Part shown: positions 28,287 to 35,360 of the stretch, in pieces
Layout: the number at the start of each line of letters is the position of its first letter
Position numbering within the stretch: the stretch's first letter is position 1
Made by a program: the position numbers and the translations under genes
The notes under the pieces: model-generated
The model's database searches: none
The model's input: the letters and a program-made list of their open reading frames with translations, nothing else
Told to the model about the DNA's origin: nothing
DNA from: Vreelandella venusta
Lineage (GTDB): Bacteria; Pseudomonadota; Gammaproteobacteria; Pseudomonadales; Halomonadaceae
Reading direction: 5' to 3'
NCBI RefSeq assembly: GCF_007989605.1
Contig: NZ_BJUL01000014.1
Span: forward strand, 1-64,000
DNA: 64,000 bases

Positions 28287-28317
28287 AAAAACGCCCTTGC
28301 CTATAGAGACAAGGGCG
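28287..28317 (-). terminator. Terminator of the persulfide/YeeE operon
   Basis: CGCCCTTG (28292-28299) pairs with CAAGGGCG (28310-28317) around a 10-base loop, followed by TTTTTATAG on the minus strand, 24 bases beyond the stop of the last gene. Confidence 0.88.
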
Positions 28318-28341
28318 ATAGCAGTGGTTTATACATTAACG

Positions 28342-28779
28342 CTACTGGCTAATACGTTTTGCGATAAACCAGCCTGCCACCATCGCGGCCAACAACGCCA
28401 ATAACGGCAATGAGATCCCACCAATGGAGGCGATAGCAGGGCCAGGACAGTAACCAGATAGACCCCATCCAATGCCAAATAGCGCTGCGCCACCCAGCAG
28501 CTTGCCGTCTAACGCTTGCTTAGTTGGAAGCTGAAAATTAGCGCTAAACAGCGGCTCGCCACGGGCAAATACCAATCGATAGCTTACAAACGTGGTGCCT
28601 ACTGCACTGCCCAACACAAACATCAGCGTTGGATCCCAAGCGCCAGCTACATCAAGGAAGCCAAGTACACGGGCAGGATCCGTCATACCTGAGATAGCTA
28701 ACCCAAGCCCGAATAGTAAACCAGCGATATAGCCAGCAGCGGTTTTTACTGTTGCACTATTCACACCAGTGTTCTTCAT
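28342..28779 (-). CDS. YeeE/YedE family half-transporter, C-terminal type
   Basis: A 145-residue membrane protein with about four hydrophobic segments and the signature GWGLSGYCPGPA, one of the conserved cysteine motifs of the YeeE/YedE (sulfur transport) family. Characterised full-length YeeE proteins take up thiosulfate through such cysteines. The ATG at 28779 has GAGGCG eight bases upstream and follows its partner by 10 bases. The two half-size genes together equal one full-length YeeE and probably form a heterodimer. Confidence 0.85.
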   Translation of the reverse strand: MKNTGVNSATVKTAAGYIAGLLFGLGLAISGMTDPARVLGFLDVAGAWDPTLMFVLGSAVGTTFVSYRLVFARGEPLFSANFQLPTKQALDGKLLGGAALFGIGWGLSGYCPGPAIASIGGISLPLLALLAAMVAGWFIAKRISQ

Positions 28780-28789
28780 ATCACGCGCC

Positions 28790-29251
28790 TCATACACCAC
28801 CTCCAATCACATGACGCATCACATAGACCGTGGCGATCGCTGTGAGCAGAAACACCCCAGTGGCGGCCATCGATCGCGGGGATAAGCGTGCTAAGCCACA
28901 AACGCCATGGCCGCTGGTACAGCCGCTGCCAAGCCCTGTGCCTAACCCAACTAACAGACCGGCGATCAACATCAGCGGCACACCGCCAGCGGGGGGCCCA
29001 ATCACCACACCGGGAGCATCGGCAACGTTACCCAGCCCGCCTCCCATTGCCATCACCAGTAATGGGCCACTCACCAGCCCAACCACAAAAGCCAAGCGCC
29101 AAGCGCTGTCGCCTTTGGGGCGCTGGGTTATTAAGTTTCCAATAATGCCGCTAATACCGGCGATGCGTCCCAAGGCTCCCATCAGCCACACCGCGGATAA
29201 GCCTATCAATACACCACCAACGAGCCCTTGCAGGCTTGCCATCCAGTCCAC
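28790..29251 (-). CDS. YeeE/YedE family half-transporter, N-terminal type
   Basis: A 153-residue membrane protein with the motif GSGCTSGHGVCG, the first conserved cysteine site of YeeE/YedE proteins, and about four to five membrane segments. It is the upstream partner of the 28342-28779 gene. Likely import of thiosulfate or another sulfur anion, inferred from the family and from the neighbouring persulfide hydrolase. Confidence 0.87.
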   Translation of the reverse strand: MDWMASLQGLVGGVLIGLSAVWLMGALGRIAGISGIIGNLITQRPKGDSAWRLAFVVGLVSGPLLVMAMGGGLGNVADAPGVVIGPPAGGVPLMLIAGLLVGLGTGLGSGCTSGHGVCGLARLSPRSMAATGVFLLTAIATVYVMRHVIGGGV

Positions 29252-29269
29252 AGGTATCTCCTTGCTGTG

Positions 29270-29461
29270 CTACTGATTGTTTTTACAGGTTGAGATGCCC
29301 AGCAGAGGATACAGTGGGCAAAAATTAAACAGCCCTGTGGCGAGTGGTACAACGCCAACCCACCCCCATGCACCGATGGTGCCGGTAAGCGCCAGCATGA
29401 TCAGAATAAGACCAACAACGATTCTTGCGACTTTGTCGATACCACCAACGTTTGCTTTCAT
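29270..29461 (-). CDS. DUF2892 small membrane protein
   Basis: A 63-residue protein beginning MKANVGGIDKVARIVVGL with two hydrophobic helices and the FNFCPLYPLLGIST segment typical of DUF2892, the domain that forms the membrane part of rhodanese YgaP. GAGGAG lies at the right distance from the ATG at 29461. It sits between the hydrolase and the YeeE genes, consistent with sulfane-sulfur metabolism. Confidence 0.88.
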   Translation of the reverse strand: MKANVGGIDKVARIVVGLILIMLALTGTIGAWGWVGVVPLATGLFNFCPLYPLLGISTCKNNQ

Positions 29462-29488
29462 GTTCTGCTCCTCGATGATCAATATCAG

Positions 29489-30355
29489 TTAAAAACGGTT
29501 GATAGGGACTTTTAGATAGACAACGCCATTGTCGTCGGCAGGCGGCATCTCTCCCGCGCGCATGTTGACCTGTACGGAAGGAATGATGAGTTTAGGCATA
29601 CCTAGCGTGGCGTCGCGCTCGGTGCGCATTTTCACGAACTCATCTTCCGTAACGCCTTCGTGCACATGAACGTTTGCATTACGCTGCTCCGCCACGCTGG
29701 TCTCGTGCTGATAAACGTCTCGACCTGGTGCTTTATAGTCATGGCATAAAAACAGCCGCGTTTGCGGCGGCAGTGCCAACACCTTTTGGATAGAGCGATA
29801 CAGCGTACGGGCATCACCACCGGGAAAATCACAGCGTGCAGTGCCGTAATCTGGCATAAATAGTGTGTCGCCAACGAAGGCCGCGTCGCCTATCACATAA
29901 GTAAGACAGGCAGGCGTGTGACCCGGCGTATGCAGCACGCGCCCTTGAAGACTGCCAATGGTGAACGTATCGCCTTCGTTAAACAGCGCATCAAATTGGC
30001 TGCCGTCCCGAGCAAACTCAGTACCTGCATTGAATGCTTTACCAAAAATTTCCTGCACGTCGACAATGTGTGCACCAATCCCGGTTTTGCCACCTAATGC
30101 TTGGTGTAAATAAGGCGCCGCAGAGAGGTGATCAGCATGCACATGGGTTTCTAAAATCCATGTCACTTCAAGGTCGTTATCACGAATAAACTCAATAATC
30201 TCATCCGCAGAACGTACATCCGTATGTCCCGCGGCATAATCGAAATTCAGTACCGAATCTAAAATAGCGCAGGCATTACTCTCTGGATCTTGCACTACAT
30301 AGCTAAAGGTGTTGGTGGGCTCATCAAAGAAGTGGGTAACAATAGGATATTGCAT
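29489..30355 (-). CDS. Metallo-beta-lactamase fold hydrolase, probable persulfide dioxygenase (Blh type)
   Basis: A 288-residue enzyme with the metal motif THVHADHLSAA, HTPGHTPAC and GDTLFMPDYGTARCDFPGG. These fit the ETHE1-like group that oxidises glutathione persulfide to sulfite, especially the Blh proteins found beside DUF2892 and YeeE genes. The ATG at 30355 has GGGAGG at good spacing; the longer open frame is not family-like. First gene of a four-gene operon. No ArsR-type BigR repressor is visible. Confidence 0.88.
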   Translation of the reverse strand: MQYPIVTHFFDEPTNTFSYVVQDPESNACAILDSVLNFDYAAGHTDVRSADEIIEFIRDNDLEVTWILETHVHADHLSAAPYLHQALGGKTGIGAHIVDVQEIFGKAFNAGTEFARDGSQFDALFNEGDTFTIGSLQGRVLHTPGHTPACLTYVIGDAAFVGDTLFMPDYGTARCDFPGGDARTLYRSIQKVLALPPQTRLFLCHDYKAPGRDVYQHETSVAEQRNANVHVHEGVTEDEFVKMRTERDATLGMPKLIIPSVQVNMRAGEMPPADDNGVVYLKVPINRF

Positions 30356-30404
30356 TCTGTGCCTCCCGCTAATGGCAAGTAGTGATGCTGCTATGCAATC
30401 ATCA

Positions 30405-30433
30405 TAGACCATAAAATGTTATATGTTTATACT
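30405..30433 (+). promoter_or_regulatory. Possible sigma-70 promoter
   Basis: TAGACC (30405-30410) and TATACT (30428-30433) are 17 bases apart on the plus strand and precede a stretch ending in a hairpin with a T run. Confidence 0.35.
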
Positions 30434-30439
30434 TTTTTG

Positions 30440-30544
30440 GAATTTAAAGCCATTTCTTGAGCACGGTCAATATTGCTCGCCAACCAGTTGTCACGAGACA
30501 AGAAAGCACCTCGCTGACTTGCATTAGCCGATGGGCTATTTTTT
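30440..30544 (+). ncRNA. Possible small RNA (weak candidate)
   Basis: A plus-strand stretch of about 105 bases lies between a promoter-like pair and a 5-bp hairpin (30525-30538) followed by TTTTTT (30539-30544). There is no open frame on that strand and no plus-strand gene nearby to account for a terminator. The stem is short and the family is not recognised. Confidence 0.3.
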
Positions 30545-30595
30545 GTTTAATAAGCGCCTGACTATGACTCCACCCCAGCCCTCCGAGCCGCTCTC

Positions 30596-30699
30596 GTCAT
30601 TCCCGCAGGCCCTTAGCGGGAATCCATGTTGACCTGGGATTTCGGGCTGCTGCAGGCCAAGGTCAAGGTGGATTCCCGATAACCCCACTCGGGAATGAC
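30596..30699. repeat. 104-bp nested palindrome, MITE/BIME-like
   Basis: The outer arms are near-perfect inverted copies of about 39 bases, starting GTCATTCCCG and ending in TTGACC before the centre. Each arm also contains its own small hairpin (ATTCCCGC...GCGGGAAT on the left, ATTCCCG...CGGGAAT on the right). Such ATTCCC/GGGAAT elements are common mobile palindromes in bacteria. No transposase is encoded. Confidence 0.85.
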
Positions 30700-30820
30700 A
30701 GTGCGGTGAATCGAGAATGACAGTGCGGTGACTCGAGAATGACAATGCGGTGGCTCGAGAATGACAGTGCGGTGACTCGAGAATGACAATGCGGTGACTC
30801 GGGAATGACGTGCGATGCAC
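30689..30820. repeat. Six-copy 22-bp tandem repeat
   Basis: Units at 30689, 30711, 30733, 30755, 30777 and 30799 follow TCGRGAATGACARTGCGGTGAC; the last is degenerate. The first unit begins with the terminal GGGAATGAC of the adjacent palindrome, so the array looks like repeated duplication of that element's right end. Confidence 0.93.
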
Positions 30821-30856
30821 GCTTTGGGAGGTGGCCACTTTGCTATATGGGGCTAG

Positions 30857-30892
30857 GGGGTAATGTCAGTTAGCCTTAACTAACATTACCCC
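30857..30892 (-). other. Long hairpin downstream of gpgS
   Basis: GGGGTAATGT-c-AGTTA pairs with TAACT-a-ACATTACCCC: 15 pairs, one mismatch, 4-base loop. It lies 55 bases beyond the gpgS stop. No T run follows on either strand, so it may be a 3' mRNA stabiliser or a Rho-assisted stop. Confidence 0.7.
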
Positions 30893-30946
30893 GCTGTCTA
30901 GGAGACGCTGCGATTACATGGCGGCATTAGCGGTGAAATGAATGGT

Positions 30947-32167
30947 CTAAACCTCACCCTGGTTATCGAGCTCTACCGCTTCATGCATACGGGCTAGCAC
31001 CTCAGGCATCGCCGCTTGCACACGGTTCCAACTGGGAATGAAGGGGCGTTCGCGAGGGTTATCTAAAAACAGATTGCCAGCTTCTAGTAAATTGCTGGCA
31101 AATAGCTCCACCGCTTGCTCTTCACAGTGGCGGTCTAAACTTAGTCCATTCATTGTCGCATCGTGATCATAGGCCTCAATGAGGTCTAAGGCTAAACGGT
31201 AGTAGGTTGCTTTGAGCGTCCGAAAGTCTTCGCTGCTAAAGCTAACCCCTTGGGTAGCCAACTTACGATACAGCGCTTTCGCGATATCCAGACTCATTCG
31301 GTTCAAGCCGCTGGTAGCGTCCTCTTCACTAATAGGCTGATGCTTATGGTCATAGGCGTCGGCAATATCTACCTGACATAGCTGACGATGGGAATAGTTA
31401 CGCTGCAACTCCGACAGTACGCCAATTTCTAACCCCCAATCAGCGGGGATTCGGATGCCCTCTAGTACATCGCTGCGCATAGCAAACTCACCCGATAACG
31501 GGTAACGGAAGCTGTCTAAATAGTCCAAATAGGGTAACGGGCCACAGACAGTTTTCAAGGCACGTAGCAGAGGCGTCACCATCAACCGAGAAACACGCCC
31601 ATTAAGCTTTCCTTCGGCGATACGCGGGTAATAGCCTTTACAAAAACTATAGTTGAAACGGGGATTCGCGACGGGATACATAAGGCGCGCTAGAAGGCCA
31701 CGGTCGTAGGTAAGAATATCGCAATCGTGAAGAGCAACGGCGGTGGAGCGACCTGAACTCAGCACATAGCCAGCGCAATACCAGACATTTCTTCCTTTAC
31801 CTGGCTCTAATGCCCCCAAACCATGACACTCTAATTCTTGGTCGATGGCGCGCAAGCGCGGACCGTCATTCCATAGGATTCGAGTGTGCTGGGGTAAGCG
31901 CGAAAAGAACTCCCGTGCATATAAAAACTGCTCCCGGTCTGCCCTGTCCAAACCGATAACAATCTCATTGAGATAAGGCACTTTCACCAGCTCATCAACA
32001 ATCGCCGACAGCGCAGGCCCTTCCAGTTCAGAAAAAAGCGAGGGCAAGATCAGCCCCATTGGGCGGCGTTTGGCAAACTGACAAAGCTCCTGCTCAAGTG
32101 CCGCAACAGGACGGCGCGTTAAGTTGTGAAAATCAGTAATCACACCATTTTGATGAAAATCACTCAT
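30947..32167 (-). CDS. gpgS: Glucosyl-3-phosphoglycerate synthase (GT81-like)
   Basis: Transfers a hexose from a nucleotide sugar to 3-phosphoglycerate, the first step of glucosylglycerate synthesis, a compatible solute of salt and nitrogen stress. The 406-residue protein shows GKGRNVWYCAGY, the metal-binding ALHDCDILTY, PLSGEFAMRSDV and the WGLEIGVL segment found in this glycosyltransferase group. Its start overlaps the stop of the phosphatase gene as ATGA. Mannosyl transfer is an alternative, but the GH13 phosphorylase in the same window favours glucosylglycerate. The donor (UDP-, ADP- or GDP-glucose) cannot be read. Confidence 0.85.
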   Translation of the reverse strand: MSDFHQNGVITDFHNLTRRPVAALEQELCQFAKRRPMGLILPSLFSELEGPALSAIVDELVKVPYLNEIVIGLDRADREQFLYAREFFSRLPQHTRILWNDGPRLRAIDQELECHGLGALEPGKGRNVWYCAGYVLSSGRSTAVALHDCDILTYDRGLLARLMYPVANPRFNYSFCKGYYPRIAEGKLNGRVSRLMVTPLLRALKTVCGPLPYLDYLDSFRYPLSGEFAMRSDVLEGIRIPADWGLEIGVLSELQRNYSHRQLCQVDIADAYDHKHQPISEEDATSGLNRMSLDIAKALYRKLATQGVSFSSEDFRTLKATYYRLALDLIEAYDHDATMNGLSLDRHCEEQAVELFASNLLEAGNLFLDNPRERPFIPSWNRVQAAMPEVLARMHEAVELDNQGEV

Positions 32168-33123
32168 ACGCTAGCCTCCCGTGACGGGTAAACTGATGCA
32201 GCGACGTCATCCACTGGCGTCATTTTTAGACGCCTATCATCTCGCCCCCACCAGTGGGCTACCCCCTCAGCCCAGCCTGTTGGTCCAGTTGCGTTTGTTC
32301 GATATAGCGCATGGTTTTGCGGCTCAACATTAAGTGCGTGGCAACCTCGAATCACCACAGCTTGATCGACAGTTTCCAGCATCGTGATATCGTTTGGGCC
32401 ATCACCCAAGCCCAATGAAAGTGGCTGACTGCCTCGTAATGCAGTAAACCGCTTAATTAGCCACTCAACAGCACCACCTTTGTCAGACAAGCGCCCAATC
32501 ACGTGCCAAAAGCGCCCCCCTTGTGTGAGTTCAAGACCATCGCCTTCAAGTGCCACGCGAAACGTTTCAAGTGCAGCTGCGGTATCTTGCCAAATAAGTG
32601 GCTCACTTCCCTCTCGCTGCCGCGCAGCTTTCGCACGGGTTTCATCAAGCCCGGTTAACGCCATTACCTGCTGAAGACTTAAGTCGCCCATTCGAGTAAA
32701 CCTAACACCCAGACGCTTGCGCCAAACATTGAGTCGCGCCCTAATGAAACCACTATCAACACCGGTGTGCTTAATAACGACGCCATCTCGGCCATTACCG
32801 GGGCGGTCTAAACGCGCATGGCACCAACCTGGCGGCAGACCAATGACGGCACCATTCTCGGCAATAAAGGGAGTCGCTGTTAGCCCAAGGGCTTCCCGAA
32901 GTGGGATGAGTTCAGCACGAGTTTTACTAGTGACCGGTATAACCGGAACCCCTAACGTTTTAAGGCGGGCAAGCCAGTGCTTGGCAGGTGAAAAATCATA
33001 GCTGTGGTGATCTAGTAATGAACCGTCCAAGTCAGTGACGACTAAACGCGGTTGAAGCGCTGGGTCTAAGTCGCTTGGTAACTGAGCATCACTGGGCAAC
33101 GCAGTACGCCTGTGTTGGGTCAT
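32164..33123 (-). CDS. HAD-IIB glucosyl-/mannosyl-3-phosphoglycerate phosphatase
   Basis: Removes the phosphate from glucosyl-3-phosphoglycerate. The 319-residue protein has HAD motif I LVVTDLDGSLLDHHSY, motif II VIPVTSKTRAEL and motif IV LGLGDGPNDITML, plus the IIB cap with PFIAENGAVIGLP, as in mannosyl-3-phosphoglycerate phosphatase. AAAGGTGG precedes the ATG at 33123. First gene of the two-gene unit, with a candidate small RNA divergent upstream. Confidence 0.88.
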   Translation of the reverse strand: MTQHRRTALPSDAQLPSDLDPALQPRLVVTDLDGSLLDHHSYDFSPAKHWLARLKTLGVPVIPVTSKTRAELIPLREALGLTATPFIAENGAVIGLPPGWCHARLDRPGNGRDGVVIKHTGVDSGFIRARLNVWRKRLGVRFTRMGDLSLQQVMALTGLDETRAKAARQREGSEPLIWQDTAAALETFRVALEGDGLELTQGGRFWHVIGRLSDKGGAVEWLIKRFTALRGSQPLSLGLGDGPNDITMLETVDQAVVIRGCHALNVEPQNHALYRTNATGPTGWAEGVAHWWGRDDRRLKMTPVDDVAASVYPSREASV

Positions 33124-33330
33124 AGCACCACCTTTTTGCGATCTTAAAGTTGTTACACACGTCCACTTTTAGATAAGCAATCAAGCAGTTTGTATGCCAA
33201 TACGGTTTTATCTTTAATAATCATAAGATTAGCTACTAATAAGTAGCTGTCTTTTTATAAGCACCCAAGCAACGCAATTTTGACGCACCAAAATAGCGCG
33301 CAAATAAACTGAAAAAAGCTCGACACACCC

Positions 33331-33358
33331 TTGGCAAAAGCTCACAAATATCTATACT
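33331..33358 (+). promoter_or_regulatory. Sigma-70 promoter of a candidate small RNA
   Basis: TTGGCA (33331-33336) and TATACT (33353-33358) are separated by 16 bases on the plus strand, close to consensus. No plus-strand gene begins before 34589. Confidence 0.65.
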
Positions 33359-33364
33359 AAAGCT

Positions 33365-33461
33365 GTACCCACTGGCAGCCTTGTACACCCCCTCACCTGA
33401 TGCCAGTGGGCTGCAGTGAGCCAAGCCCTTTCATACCCGTCCCCTCCGGCGGGTTTTTTTT
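33365..33461 (+). ncRNA. Candidate Hfq-type small RNA, about 97 bases
   Basis: Downstream of a near-consensus promoter, a perfect 10-bp hairpin (33368-33377 with 33401-33410) has a 23-base loop containing the C-rich ACACCCCCTCACC (33385-33397). After a 24-base single-stranded stretch comes a terminator whose loop is also C-rich (CCCTCC) and which ends in eight Ts. There is no reading frame with a ribosome site. Convergent with the MotB-like gene, divergent from the gpgS unit. C-rich loops of this kind often pair with Shine-Dalgarno sequences. I do not recognise the family. Confidence 0.65.
33435..33461 (+). terminator. Terminator of the candidate small RNA
   Basis: ACCCGTC (33435-33441) pairs with 33448-33454 with one wobble, loop CCCTCC, then T x 8. 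Only the plus strand has the T run. Confidence 0.85.
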
Positions 33462-33471
33462 GATCTATTCC

Positions 33472-34494
33472 TTAGTCCACGTGAATAACTACCTCAACGC
33501 GACGGTTGCGCGCCCGACCTTCCACAGTATCGTTATCTTCTAGCGGCTGGGTGGCCGCTAGCCCAACTGCTCGTAACCGCTCTGGAGCAACCCCTGCGGC
33601 TTCAAGTGCCTCTACGATCGCTATCGCACGCGCACTTGAAAGCGCCCAGTTGGACGAAAACTCTGGGGTATTAATGGATTGGCTGTCAGAGTGCCCCTCC
33701 ACCCACACTTCCCCGTCGAAGCGCTGGATGGTATCCATCAAAGACCCCACTAGCGACGAACCGCCTTCTGTCAACTGGGCATCGGCAGAGGGAAATAACA
33801 ACCGATCTTGTACACGCAGGCTGATCCCTTCGGCGACTCGGGAAACTTCAACACCTTCCAAGTTAGGTAGATACGTCGAGGTCTCCACGCGCTCAGACAA
33901 CCTCTCATCAAGTGCTAACGCGCTATTCATCGCCACATCGGACACTGTTTGCACATTAACCGGTGGACGATCGGTGAGTACTACCATGTAATCCGCCAAC
34001 GGTGAAACAGACTGACGTTCATCGCTAGGCAGCAACAGCTGTGGAAGCCTACGATTGACTGTCGATGGCTGGGTATCTATCGATGCTTCCTCAATCCGCG
34101 CCAATAAAGGAGGCACATCCGCAACAATAGAGCGAGTTTTTGGCAACCCTGCCACACCCAACGCAGCGCTAATCGCAAATGGGCTAAGCGTATCGCTACT
34201 AGGTGATATGCCTAGTACCGCGCGCTGTTGGCGGGCTTCAGCAAGCGTATCCGGCAGAGGTATCTCTATAGCAGGCGATGACTCATAGCCGTCCTCATCG
34301 GCAGCTTGTTGCTGAAACAGTGATGGGCTTGTCACATTAGCCGCAGCAATAATAATAACGAACAGGGCTACCAGTAGCGTCATGATGTCAATATAGCTAA
34401 TCATCCAACCGCTATTACTTTCATCTTCTGGATAGGCGGTTAGCAATGAATCATGGCGCGGACCAGTGCGGTGGTCTTCAAGCATGTGGGGCAT
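33472..34494 (-). CDS. MotB-like OmpA-domain protein (orphan stator-type)
   Basis: A 340-residue inner-membrane protein with a MotB layout: one helix near residues 29-52 containing the stator-type aspartate (ISYIDIMTLLVALFVIII), a long low-complexity periplasmic region, and a C-terminal OmpA/MotB peptidoglycan-binding domain (VWVEGHSDSQ, SARAIAIVEAL, NRRVEVVIHVD). No MotA or other channel partner is adjacent. ATG at 34494 is chosen, with GAG upstream; GTG at 34497 and ATG at 34485 also exist. It may work with a distant MotA-like partner, or with the neighbouring FlgO-like lipoprotein. Confidence 0.82.
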   Translation of the reverse strand: MPHMLEDHRTGPRHDSLLTAYPEDESNSGWMISYIDIMTLLVALFVIIIAAANVTSPSLFQQQAADEDGYESSPAIEIPLPDTLAEARQQRAVLGISPSSDTLSPFAISAALGVAGLPKTRSIVADVPPLLARIEEASIDTQPSTVNRRLPQLLLPSDERQSVSPLADYMVVLTDRPPVNVQTVSDVAMNSALALDERLSERVETSTYLPNLEGVEVSRVAEGISLRVQDRLLFPSADAQLTEGGSSLVGSLMDTIQRFDGEVWVEGHSDSQSINTPEFSSNWALSSARAIAIVEALEAAGVAPERLRAVGLAATQPLEDNDTVEGRARNRRVEVVIHVD

Positions 34495-34588
34495 CACTCA
34501 TTCAAGTTTTTAACCTCGTGGCCGATCTAGGGTAAGCGTGGCAAACTAGTCTATCAAAAGCCGTTTCGTAGCGAGAAGGAACAATCAG

Positions 34589-35356
34589 GTGCGCACCCGA
34601 CCTATGTCATCAAGAGCTGCTTCATTATCGACAATGTCACCATCCATGGTTCAACTATTGCGCCCTGCCTGTATTGGACTGGCGAGCCTGATGCTAAGCG
34701 GCTGCTTTTATGCCAACACATCGCAGGCCCCCATTGCGACTACCTACCCCTATAGTGAACAGCAGCGTATGCAAGCAGCTCAGCACTGGGAAGTGCTGGC
34801 CCAACACGAAGCGACGGGCATTCTTCGCAATGAACGGGTTCGCTTTAGAGACCTCCATATTCCAGCGCAAGAGCATACGTCCGTTAGCGCCTATTACGGT
34901 GGCGAATTTGAACGTGGTTTTCGCAGGCTATTAACAAGTGAACTAGTGTCTCGTGGTGGAAGCGTGATGACACACCCCAGCACTGGCGGTGCCACCGTTC
35001 AAGTGGACGTGGAAGTTGTTGAGCATCGTGATCGCGGCTATATACGCCCACCGTTTGGCACTTACACCGCCCTTGCCGGTGGCGTAACCGTGGCTAGCAT
35101 GGCATTGGGAAACTGGAGCGAACCTGCGCTTGCATTAATTCCCGCTGCGATGGTGGCAGATACAACCAGCGGCAGTTGGACGCAAGAGGGCAAAGAGGAG
35201 GTTATCATCACCACCCAGATCGTTGATAATGACCGAATCCTCTACTCCTCTTCTAATATTTATTACATAAATGCTGGTGACCGGCGTCACTATGCGCCAC
35301 ATCGTGTTCCTCAAGCGCCTGCAACTCCAACTGTCTCTATCACCGATACTTGGTAA
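34589..35356 (+). CDS. Uncharacterised lipoprotein
   Basis: A 255-residue protein with an N-terminal signal and the lipobox LASLMLSGC, so it should be lipidated and periplasmic or outer-membrane. The mature part has FERGFRRLLTSELVSRGG and TVQVDVEVVEHRD, reminiscent of outer-membrane assembly lipoproteins but not assignable. The start is a GTG at 34589 with AAGGA eight bases upstream; an ATG five codons later is possible. It is 4 bases from the FlgO-like gene, so they form a unit and probably act together. Confidence 0.75.
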   Translation: MRTRPMSSRAASLSTMSPSMVQLLRPACIGLASLMLSGCFYANTSQAPIATTYPYSEQQRMQAAQHWEVLAQHEATGILRNERVRFRDLHIPAQEHTSVSAYYGGEFERGFRRLLTSELVSRGGSVMTHPSTGGATVQVDVEVVEHRDRGYIRPPFGTYTALAGGVTVASMALGNWSEPALALIPAAMVADTTSGSWTQEGKEEVIITTQIVDNDRILYSSSNIYYINAGDRRHYAPHRVPQAPATPTVSITDTW

Positions 35357-35360
35357 TTAC

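Larger units (their letters stand above)
30356..30946. other. Repeat-rich intergenic region between the sulfur operon and gpgS
   Basis: No gene is supported. From left to right it holds a possible plus-strand small RNA (30440-30544), a 104-bp nested palindrome (30596-30699), a 22-bp tandem array (30689-30820) and a long hairpin (30857-30892). A minus-strand open frame of 100 codons across 30536-30838 is produced by the repeats. Confidence 0.8.

Noticed and set aside
30536..30838. Minus-strand open frame of 100 codons
   Set aside because: It is produced by the palindrome and the 22-bp array; it encodes repeated HCHSR/SHRTVIL-like strings and has no ribosome site.
33236..33424. Minus-strand open frame of 62 codons
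   Set aside because: It lies antisense to the small-RNA candidate and its promoter, with no ribosome site or domain.
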